Assembly: GCA_015832175.1 (NCBI GenBank)
Contig: WJXW01000011.1
Span: forward strand, 1 to 64,000
From: Paraphaeosphaeria minitans
Taxonomy: Eukaryota; Ascomycota; Dothideomycetes; Pleosporales; Didymosphaeriaceae
Direction: 5' to 3'
DNA length: 64,000 nt
Below are positions 1 through 8,627 of the stretch, piece after piece. The translations under genes were made by a program, and so were the position numbers. Below the pieces are notes generated by a model. That model ran no database searches and had not been told where the DNA came from. It saw nothing but the letters and a program-made list of their open reading frames with translations. The stretch's first letter is position 1. Every line of letters begins with the position of its first letter.

Positions 1-120
1 ACCCTAACCCTAACCCTAACCCTAACCCTAACCCTAACCCTAACCCTAACCCTAACCCTAACCCTAACCCTAACCCTAACCCTAACCCTAACCCTAACCC
101 TAACCCTAACCCTAACCCTA
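1..120. repeat. Telomere, CCCTAA array
   Basis: Twenty uninterrupted copies of CCCTAA (TTAGGG on the other strand) start at the first base and end in CCCTA before unique sequence. The C-rich strand reading 5' to 3' at the left edge is the orientation expected of a left chromosome end. No variant units are visible. Confidence 0.98.
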
Positions 121-182
121 CGCACCAGCGGTTCTTCCCATCCCGACGGGCCCACCCACCCCACCTCTCCCTTGCACTCACG

Positions 183-240
183 AACGGGTTTCCTATCCTA
201 CCTCTCCTATACACTTATAAACGGGTTTCCTATTCTACCT
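183..240. repeat. Two-copy 21-22 bp direct repeat next to telomere
   Basis: A unit beginning AACGGGTTTCCTAT and ending CTACCT occurs at 183 and again at 220, offset 37 bp, with one C-to-T difference. It lies in the small GC-richer strip between the telomere and the AT-rich spacer. Confidence 0.75.
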
Positions 241-419
241 CAAGATTTTTCCCTACTTTAACTCCCTTTAACTTATATTAGTATACTCCTTATCTAGTTA
301 TAATATTATATCTCTTTTCTAAAAAAGTCCTAACTTTTCTCTACTATATAAAGTTTTATAATAAGAAGCTTATTCTTCTCTCCTTACTAAGTTTGTTTTA
401 TAGTATAACTAATAACTTT

Positions 420-1060
420 AAACAACATTTAATAAGTCCATCCTATATTACTCTACATAACTTTATTTTACTTTATATAGCTTTATACCACTTTATATAA
501 CATTTAATAACTTCACCTTACATCCCTTTATAGAAAGTTATGTTACTTTATATCACTTTATACAACTTAACACTACTTTATAAACCTTTATAAAATATTT
601 AATAACTGTACCTTATACTATTTTATAGAAAGTTATATAGTATTATATAGCTTTATATTACTTTATTACAATTTATATCACTTTATATAACTTTATTAAA
701 TATCTAATAACTTTACCATATATCACTTTATATAGCTTTATAGTAATTTATATCACTTTATATAACTTAATACAACCTTATATAACTTTACTTTATATTA
801 CTTTATATACCTTTATATTACTTTATAATAATTTATATCCCTTTATATAACTTAATACAACCTTATATAACTTTATAAAATATTTAATAACTTTACTACA
901 TATTACTTTATATAGCTTTATGTCCCTTTATAATAATTTATATCCTTTTATATAACTTAACACGACCTTATATACCTGTATAGAATAGTTAATAACTTTA
1001 CCTTATATTACTTTTTAAAAAGTTATATTACTTTATATTTTCTATAACTTTAGAAATATA
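420..1060. repeat. Degenerate CTTTATAT-rich subtelomeric repeats
   Basis: Short phrases recur in the same order: ACTTTATATCACTTTATATA, then ATATTTAATAACTTTACC. The second phrase recurs near 427, 500, 597, 697, 872 and 985, so spacing is irregular (about 70-175 bp). This looks like an old tandem array blurred by mutation. Confidence 0.65.
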
Positions 1061-1692
1061 TATTTTCCCTTTAATAAAAAATAACCCTTTAGTTTTTTTT
1101 TCTTAATTTTATAATAACTAGAAATTATTTATTATCTACTACATAGTTTAGTAATTTAGTTTTATTATTTATAAGTCCTACTTCTACTTATAAATACTAC
1201 TACTTTAATAATTTCTTTTATATTCTCTTTTTAATAGAAATATAAATTATTAATATAAAATTAAATTTAGTTTCACTCTAGTAGTTATATAATACTATTA
1301 GTATAAACTATTTAAAGTAAAACTTATGATTACTAAATAAGTAAAAATTATTATAAGTATATAAAAAAGTATACTACTATTTAATAACTAGTGGTAAAGT
1401 TTATAAAAAAGTAGAAATATAGTTTAATTATAATTTTATTAAATTCTAATAAGTTATAAGATAGTATCAATACTAGTACTTAGGTTTTTAGAAATTTACT
1501 TATTTTATACAATTCCTAAACTCTTCTAGAAGACTCTAGTTTCTATTTTTTCTATAATTTCTAAAACTTACATCCTATTATACTAATATATAGTAAAGTA
1601 AAATAAAATCTATAATAGATAGGCTAACTCTACTATAATATGTACAAAGTGAGATTTTTTAAAAAATAGAAGTAAAGTACTATATTCTAGGC

Positions 1693-4600
1693 CTAATTCT
1701 TCTCTTTAAGTTTTATAATAACTCTTATAGCTACTACCATTGCATTACTAAGAAATTCGCCCCAGATACGTTCACAATGGCGCTGTCCAAGCCATACCTG
1801 GTACGCCTGGCACGAAACCTCGCACTCGCCCTGGAACCCGCACTGCCGAATGATCTCAAGCCCATCCGCAATCCCCGTTGCTGCCCTGGCCACAGGAATC
1901 ACAATGTTCGGCCACTGGCACGAGTTCGCGACGTCCTGCCCTGTCGCGCACCACTTCTGGCTCACCCAGCACCTTCGACAGCTGTGGCAGTTCCCAGCGT
2001 CGCGCACCCCTCGCCGGAACTCGTCCATGTCCCTCCCCATCATCATGGGCTGCGCCGTGCACAGCATCGTTCTGTGCTCTTGCCAGCCTGCCCGCCCCAG
2101 CACCCAGCATATCGCACACCCGGCCCGCAGCTCGTCCATGCTTGCCTCCACCTCTTGCCACTCACTCGCCGCGAGCGACTGGGCCTGCTGCCACTCGATC
2201 CGGCCCTCACCGCATCGATCGCACCCAGCCGAGTCCATGTCACTGCACACTACCCGCTGCCCATCCATGTACTCGCTCATCTTCCCGCGCCGGCAGCCTT
2301 CGCTCTCGATGAACATGCCCATCGCGCACACGTCCACCGACGCTCCACCCTCCCGGATTCGCCTCTCCACCTCACCTGGCTCGACGATGATGACCGAGTC
2401 CGCCACCTCGCCGCTACGCCCCGCACGCCCACTCTCCTGGCAGTAGTCGATCATGCTCCATGGCATGCCTACGTGCAAGACGAACACGATGCTGGGAAAG
2501 TTAACCCCAGTACCGAGCGCTGATGTTGCCACGATGAGCCCGCCTTCGTCCAGCCAGCTGGCGAGGATCTCGGTTCGATCCAACTCGCCAGCGTGGTAGT
2601 GCTTGCAGCCCAGCGCCCCTGCCAGCATTTCGCATGCAGTCCTGCTGTGGCAGTAGATGACGCCTTTCTGGCCACCCCGCAGCTGTTCCTGCCGCCGTCG
2701 ACACATGGCCAGTGCTGCCTCCATGGCCTTACCTCGCCCACACCACGACACGTAATACCGGATGTTGGGCCGCACCGTGCTGGCCCGGATGTAGGTGGCA
2801 GCTTGAATCAACATGCTTCTACCCAACACCCCCTCCAGCACGGGCGGTAGCGTCGCCGTCAGCAGTACGATCGGGCATGCAAGCACGCGCAGATTCCGCA
2901 GCTTCGCCAGCTTCGGCCGCCAATGGCTGGAGGTGATGATGAGATGGCACTCGTCAATCACCACCCGCTGCAGCTGCTTCTTATCCTTCAGCGAGCTGGC
3001 ATACTTCAGGAACCCCGCGCCGCCGGCGACATCAGCACCAACCAGCATGACGGAGGCCGGGTTCGTCTCGTGGTTAACCCATTCCACGCAGTCGATACCG
3101 CGCGCGCGGATACGCGTTGCCAGGTCCTCGATCAGCGCGCGGAACGGCACCACAACCACGGTCACGCCAGCATGGTCGAGGCAGGCCGGCACCATGAACA
3201 GCAGACTCTTGCCTCCACCTGTGGGGAGCACGACCACCAGCGGTGTCTGACCGTTCACCATAGCGAACATGGCCTGTTCCTGCTCGTCCGACTTGAACGA
3301 TGCAGTAGCCTGGCCAAGTGCCTGCTGCATCGCTCTAGACATCGCACTCGCAGTGACACCCCCTGGTTTGGTTTTCTTCTGCGGCACGACCACGGCGAGA
3401 TCATCTCTCCCTTTGTCTTGACCGTCTCCTTCTTCTTCCCATCGCCGCTTCCTGGCTGCACTGGGTCGTACCTCGTGCCCATCCACACCTAGAAACTCGT
3501 GCCAGCGCCGACTGAGCGGCCGGAAGGTCTCGATCGAACGCATGCTGAGATGCTTCACAATATCGATGGGCACGCTGTAGTTGGCCAGGCCGATCTTGGT
3601 CGTCCGCGCGCTCTGCAGCTCCAACGGGCTCTCACCGTCCTCGTCGACCTCGGGCTCTTCAATCTCACCCACCTCGTCTTGGTAACCCCGCCCAAACACA
3701 TCCCCAACCACCTCCCGCCCAATCCCCACCGCCGTGTGTCGGTAGTCGAGCGTGTTCAGCGCCACCCCCAGGTGCTTGCCCGTCTCGCGCTTCAGCACCC
3801 GCGTCAGGTGATCCGTGTGCCACGGACCCTGCTCGTTGGCCCACAGGTAGTCGGTGAAGCTGCCGCCCAGCACCTCCACGGTCAGGTACTCTTCGAACGG
3901 CTGCACGTACGCCAGGTACACAACGAGCACCTGCGAGAGCCGCGAGGGCAGGAACCTTGGGATGACCTTGGGCTTGTCGAACTGCGACTGCGACTTGTAG
4001 TAACGGACCACCGTCATGATCTGTCCGTCCATCACGAAGAGGTTGCGGTCCTGCAGTGCTCCGTTGCGGAACCGCATCGACGTGATCTCGGTGCCCCGAC
4101 CTGGCATTCCCTCGTCAATGTGGAGATTGGCAAGCTCCAGCTCCTTGAAGCGCTTGACACTGCGCAGGTACAGCTTCACGCGTGCAACGTTCCAAGTCCC
4201 ATCTCCGGAGCGGAGCTTCCGACCCTGCTCGTCCTGCATCATCCGTTCGAGCATCCATCGCAAGCCATTCTCCAGGCCGTTGTTCCCGTGCGTGACAAAG
4301 GACATGCCGCGTCGTGTGCACGCGACATCGTCCTGAATCAGGTCGAGCCGGATCGGGAAACGCTGACCGGGACTGCGGACCCAGAGCAGCTCACCCCAGA
4401 GCAGGTCCTCCAGCTCGGTCAACAGTTCTTGGGCCATCAGCTGGAAATGGTGTATAACGATGGGTCTACCGTTGAGGCAGAAGATCTTCTTATCCTCTGA
4501 CCAGAAGGCGTTGCCCGCGTTGCCGGTATTCATGCCGATGAACTTGCCATAGGCCAGCAGACTAAGCAGCTGGCTCGTCGGGCTGAAGGACCCGTCCGCT

Positions 4601-6114
4601 AGGAAGCGCTTTCTCAGGTCAAGATAGTGGTCACGTTCCACCAAGCCCTGCTGTTCCCGTTGCGCGGGCGGAAGTAGGTGTTCGACACTGATCACCCGAA
4701 CGCAGTACACCATCCCAGCCACTAGATACGAATAGTTCTTCGCGGTGCGCAGTCGACGTGTCTCTGAATCGAACCCAAGCACAGCAGCAAAGTGAACGAG
4801 CCCGCTCTCAAACGGACTGCGGATGTAGGTCGTCATGATGAACGTACTAAGCATCCGGCGCACTAGGACGATGTGGCCGGCTTCGTCGTTGCTGTCCAGG
4901 GCCTCCCAGAGCATGGTGGCCAGCAGCTTTTGGTCCTCTTTCCATGGGAACATCTCCCGCGCGTCCTTCATGGGATCAACTTTGACTCGGCGACCTGTGT
5001 GGGCCTCGGGCGGGCTCTCATCACTGCAGTCGCTGCTGCTGCCGTCGCCGTCGCTGCTGTCGTCGGTGCTGCTGCCCTCGCTACTCTCCGTGTCCTCGCT
5101 CTCCTTGTCCGCTTCTTCGGCGGCGACGATACGTAGGACATAGCACACGAACATCACAATGTACCCAGCATAGCGCGCCTGGCTCTCTGGGTTCTGCAGT
5201 CGGGCTATCGGCTGCTGGTGGATCTCGTTGGCCTGCGCACTCTTCACCCATCGTCGGGTCTCACGTGGTAGCGAGGACAGCCCTCGGACGCTCTGCTCCA
5301 CCAGCTGCTCCACAGCCCGCGCGGCCTTCTGCAGCTTGGGCTCGTCCCGGCGCGGCAGCCGGATCGCGTGGGCAAGGTGCACGCAGTTGCGGTTCGCAAA
5401 GTGCTCTGGCCACTCTGTAAACTTCCACCAGCCTGTCTTGTCTGTCTTTGCGACTTCTGCATCCATCACCTGCTCTTGCCGCTTCCTCTCCTCCTGCGTT
5501 CGCGCGTACTCTGCCAGAATGTCTTCCACCTCTTCTTTATGCGCCCTAGCGTCTGCTCCGCTGTCCGCTACATCGGGGACGCAAACTACAAAGTACCGCT
5601 GCCGTCCTGAAGCGGGGAAGAAAGACTGCATCTTTACCTTCTGGTAGAGCGCATCTGATCCCGTCTTGAACGCTAACCCATGACTGTTGCAGTGTAGTCG
5701 TATCTGGCCCTTGTTTCGCGTAAGATAGCTGCATGCTGGCTGCTTGCATTGGAAGCCGTCCAACGGCGCTCCTAGGACCTGGATTGGCGGTCCGCCAGCG
5801 TCTGGCAGCGTAACGCTGCCCAGCCCTTGTCTTCTCAAAAGAGCGCAGCTTTCAATGAATTTCCTCCGTTCGTTAACTGGTACACTATGCTTTTGACGGA
5901 GATGTACATCGAGATTTTCTATGCCGGCTTTGTGCTCGCTGCAGCAAAGCACGCCGTACTCCTTAACAAAATGAATATACTTTTGTATATTAGCTTGCGC
6001 TAAGTTTTCTCCTGCTAGTTGCTGTTGCTGCTGAGAGTTCTGTTGATGTGGTGATGTTAGTACTCTGTTAGCTGGGCTTGACGCGGAAGCTCGAGCGTCC
6101 CAGCAGAACTCCAT
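1693..6114 (-). CDS. Telomere-linked RecQ-type helicase with OrsD-type zinc fingers and recombinase-like core
   Basis: An intact 1,473-residue frame transcribed toward the telomere. Residues 22-45 are Gln-rich. Residues 55-146 hold two C2H2-like fingers (C57/C58, H71, H76; C123, C128, H141, H145) of the OrsD/DUF3505 type. Residues 333-370 are acidic and Ser-rich. Residues 665-850 resemble a tyrosine-recombinase catalytic core (R673, K707, R792-H793, Y846). Residues 940-1250 are a complete SF2 RecQ helicase: Walker A TGGGKS at 965-970, DECH at 1054-1057, TAT at 1086-1088, GTGVNFP at 1201-1207, QESGRAGR at 1226-1233. A RecQ zinc-binding domain follows (C1274, C1290, C1298, C1301), then a Cys-rich tail. 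The ATG at 6114 is the first in frame. Fungal RecQ genes of this kind sit beside telomeres, and a role in end maintenance or element mobility is inferred, not shown. The body is GC-rich and free of RIP; only the last 15 or so codons enter AT-rich DNA. Confidence 0.92.
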   Translation of the reverse strand: MEFCWDARASASSPANRVLTSPHQQNSQQQQQLAGENLAQANIQKYIHFVKEYGVLCCSEHKAGIENLDVHLRQKHSVPVNERRKFIESCALLRRQGLGSVTLPDAGGPPIQVLGAPLDGFQCKQPACSYLTRNKGQIRLHCNSHGLAFKTGSDALYQKVKMQSFFPASGRQRYFVVCVPDVADSGADARAHKEEVEDILAEYARTQEERKRQEQVMDAEVAKTDKTGWWKFTEWPEHFANRNCVHLAHAIRLPRRDEPKLQKAARAVEQLVEQSVRGLSSLPRETRRWVKSAQANEIHQQPIARLQNPESQARYAGYIVMFVCYVLRIVAAEEADKESEDTESSEGSSTDDSSDGDGSSSDCSDESPPEAHTGRRVKVDPMKDAREMFPWKEDQKLLATMLWEALDSNDEAGHIVLVRRMLSTFIMTTYIRSPFESGLVHFAAVLGFDSETRRLRTAKNYSYLVAGMVYCVRVISVEHLLPPAQREQQGLVERDHYLDLRKRFLADGSFSPTSQLLSLLAYGKFIGMNTGNAGNAFWSEDKKIFCLNGRPIVIHHFQLMAQELLTELEDLLWGELLWVRSPGQRFPIRLDLIQDDVACTRRGMSFVTHGNNGLENGLRWMLERMMQDEQGRKLRSGDGTWNVARVKLYLRSVKRFKELELANLHIDEGMPGRGTEITSMRFRNGALQDRNLFVMDGQIMTVVRYYKSQSQFDKPKVIPRFLPSRLSQVLVVYLAYVQPFEEYLTVEVLGGSFTDYLWANEQGPWHTDHLTRVLKRETGKHLGVALNTLDYRHTAVGIGREVVGDVFGRGYQDEVGEIEEPEVDEDGESPLELQSARTTKIGLANYSVPIDIVKHLSMRSIETFRPLSRRWHEFLGVDGHEVRPSAARKRRWEEEGDGQDKGRDDLAVVVPQKKTKPGGVTASAMSRAMQQALGQATASFKSDEQEQAMFAMVNGQTPLVVVLPTGGGKSLLFMVPACLDHAGVTVVVVPFRALIEDLATRIRARGIDCVEWVNHETNPASVMLVGADVAGGAGFLKYASSLKDKKQLQRVVIDECHLIITSSHWRPKLAKLRNLRVLACPIVLLTATLPPVLEGVLGRSMLIQAATYIRASTVRPNIRYYVSWCGRGKAMEAALAMCRRRQEQLRGGQKGVIYCHSRTACEMLAGALGCKHYHAGELDRTEILASWLDEGGLIVATSALGTGVNFPSIVFVLHVGMPWSMIDYCQESGRAGRSGEVADSVIIVEPGEVERRIREGGASVDVCAMGMFIESEGCRRGKMSEYMDGQRVVCSDMDSAGCDRCGEGRIEWQQAQSLAASEWQEVEASMDELRAGCAICWVLGRAGWQEHRTMLCTAQPMMMGRDMDEFRRGVRDAGNCHSCRRCWVSQKWCATGQDVANSCQWPNIVIPVARAATGIADGLEIIRQCGFQGECEVSCQAYQVWLGQRHCERIWGEFLSNAMVVAIRVIIKLKEKN

Positions 6115-6460
6115 CGCGAATTAGTAGTAAAAAGTAATGGCTAAACCCTGCGCCACCACCATCCTATTTTGTGAATAAGAGATGGTAGATTAGTATAAGA
6201 GGTTACGTTGAGATGAATTAGAATGAGAAAGAAATAGAAATAGCTGGGGAATAGGATTGTTTCTGCCCCTAGTCTAACGCGTTTCTGGTATCAAATCCTA
6301 CCTAATTCGTTAACTCTAACCCTAACGCTAAGCCAATCTTAGCGCGTCTGTGACCACCGACGCCTCTTCCTCTTGGGTAGGCTACATAGGTTGGCAGGAA
6401 GCTGGCTGTAAGTTAATAAATATGGCAGCGTATCTTAGAAATACGCCTAGCTCTACGTTT
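6115..6460. promoter_or_regulatory. Helicase upstream region with interstitial telomere-like motif
   Basis: GC-moderate, single-copy-looking DNA upstream of the helicase start. At 6314-6330 it reads CTCTAACCCTAACGCTA, that is one perfect CCCTAA unit flanked by one-mismatch units, in the same orientation as the chromosome-end telomere. It may be a binding site for telomere-repeat proteins or the scar of an old end. No clear TATA box or CAAT box was found. AT-rich RIP-mutated DNA begins near 6410-6460. Confidence 0.45.
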
Positions 6461-7268
6461 ATATACTTTTTTTCTTATATACTACGCTAGGTAGCTGCGC
6501 TTAACATAAGAAGAAGTATACTTACTTATAAATAACTATTTAAACTAAACACAATTTATATGCAGTTTAAATGGTTAGTCTAATATAAGTATATAGATTA
6601 GCGCTTTACAGTACTATATCTTAGAGATTCACACCCTACTATCTTGCCTAAATTATTATAAATTACTGTTACTTAATACTAGCTTACGTTAAGTTAATTT
6701 ACCTTAGTTTACGTGTTTACTATTAGTTTAAATACTTTAGTAGTGTTATAAGCGTTAATTATAACAGCGCGTAGGTTATAAATGTATAGTAGAGTATAAG
6801 TATAGGTGCTTAGCGCGTTGCTATATCTTCCCTACCTACTACTTTCTATTCTACCTCTTTCTATCTTACCTACTACTTTCTATCTTACCTACTACTTCTC
6901 GCTTAAACATACATTAAATAGCTGTCCTTAAGGATACTACTACTTACTATAACAGTAGCCCCTATAGCTTTCCTCTAGCCACTAAAGGTCGCGTCCTTCG
7001 CAACTTTAGTTATAACCCCTTTAATAAAGTGTACAAATAGCTCTTTACACGCTAGCTTACTATCCTACTATACTAGTAAAGCTTGTAAACCCCCTATTAC
7101 AGCGCTAGATAGTTACTTCCTAATAACGCTAGCTACTATAAGCTAGTCCTAATTACTCTATTACTTTTATCTACTATTAGTCTAATTTACTAGATGCTCC
7201 CCCCTAATACGCTGCCTAATAACGTATAGTAACGTCTTATTACTACTACCTAGCAACTTACTATAGAT

Positions 7269-8627
7269 CCTAACTGTTAGGACACTAATAATAATAATAT
7301 TAAAGACCTAAGTAAGGTGCCTCCTTTAGCCTAGGAGCCCTTTTTAAAGTATACGCAATAGCCCTTTATTTCTACTTCTACCTCTTCGCCTACTAAGTAG
7401 GTTTACTTTTAACCACTATCCTATCTCTTTTCTACGCAGAGCTAGGTGTCCCAGGCGTTACCTACCTATGTTAGGGTAATAACCCACAACAACTACTACA
7501 CAGAATAGGACTACTAATATAGGCAGGTAGCCTACTAGCAGCGTAGAAAGGTAGTTAAGCTAGGTCTACTTTACCCTCCCCTAAACGCTAGCTAGGTAGA
7601 AGTTAATACCTATAATAGTATCGCGCTAAAAGATAAGCCTAATATTACTTAAATCTTTAAGCAAAACATTAGAAAGGAAAATAATAAGAGTAAAAGGCGT
7701 AACCTAATAACTATAGCTACTAGCCCCTATATAACTACTACCTATATACTAAATTACGCATAGTCGCTTAGTAATAAAACTATATAGTAATACACTACTA
7801 CTTTCCTCTCTACCTAGTATTTTTATAGTAGCCCCTTCCCTATCTCTAGCCAGCTAGGGGCATTACTAGTAGGTAAAGCAGGTACTATATAGGCAACATA
7901 GGCTATATCCTACGCACCTAAGAGTGTAGTAGATAAAACCTTTACTACTACGCACTATCTAGTTAAGTATTATAAGTGCTGCGTAGTAGTTATACACATT
8001 AAGTACTACTAGGTAATAGCCTTTTATAGGCGTGCCTATACTAACAAAATAGCTAAGCTAGTAGCAAAGAGAGTACTACCTAAGTAATATAATAGTAAGG
8101 CTATTACTATACTTATTTAAATAGTTATACCTTTTAGCTATAAGCTACCTACGTTAGTGTAGAACGTATAGAAGCTACACCTAAACTAAGCTACTTAGTA
8201 GTATAATACTACTAAAACCCTTAACTAGGGCTTCTTATGCCTAATCCCTAGTAATATTATCTATAAGTAGGTAGAGTAAACGCTGCGTGTTAGGGAGTAG
8301 AACCTCTAGCTAGAGGCAGTAAAGAAGGTTAACCTAGAGGTGTACTAGGTAAGCTAGAGGCTAAGTGCGTAGTTAGGCGTAGATAGGTTAGTAGGTAAGC
8401 CTATTAGTAATAAGAATACGCTGCTTATTAAGGCAGTCGCACCTACGCTGCCTACGTAGATAGAGAAGGCTACTAATAGTAAAAAGGAGAGTAAGGAGGG
8501 TAAGAAGGGTAAGGAGGGCAAAGAGGGTAAGAAAGGCAAAGGCAAGAGTAAAGGCGAGAAGGGCAAGAATAGTAGGGATAATAAGGGTAAAGACAACACT
8601 AAGCTTATGCCAGCTTACTTACTATAA
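7269..8627 (+). pseudogene. Degraded frame with Lys/Gly-rich tail, product unknown
   Basis: One plus-strand frame runs about 450 codons in which every interruption is TAA or TAG, as expected if CAA/CAG/TGG codons were hit by RIP. Its N-terminal part is Thr/Ser/Pro/Tyr-rich, the middle is basic, and the C-terminal 45 residues are a low-complexity Lys-Gly-Glu tract (8478-8600). The same phase remains protein-like as far as about 10700. No family was recognised. A basic tail would fit a nucleic-acid-binding protein such as a retroelement ORF1/gag, but this is a guess. Confidence 0.35.
8478..8600 (+). repeat. Low-complexity GGTAAG/GAGGGC tract
   Basis: Purine-rich short repeats (variants of AAGGAGGGTAAG) that encode alternating Lys, Gly and Glu in the plus-strand frame. 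The tract keeps its purine asymmetry although its surroundings are RIP-mutated. The open minus-strand frame across it is only the antisense of this low-complexity tract. Confidence 0.7.

Larger units (their letters stand above)
121..1692. other. Subtelomeric AT-rich spacer, no gene
   Basis: A short GC-richer stretch (121-245) directly follows the telomere, then the DNA becomes extremely AT-rich with almost no CpA or TpG, as left by RIP. No coding frame can be supported. The segment at about 345-410 is clearly related to the reverse complement of about 27935-28012, so at least part of this spacer is a dispersed repeat. The AT-rich block ends within the last few dozen bases of the helicase gene. 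Confidence 0.8.

Noticed and set aside
1777..5749. Many plus- and minus-strand open frames (up to 333 codons) overlapping the helicase
   Set aside because: They are shadow frames of a GC-rich gene, have no domains and are Arg/Pro/His/Leu-rich as expected from antisense or shifted reading.
8354..8599. 81-codon minus-strand frame rich in Leu/Pro/Ser, like a signal peptide or membrane protein
   Set aside because: It is the reverse complement of the purine-rich Lys/Gly tract; its hydrophobicity follows from that.
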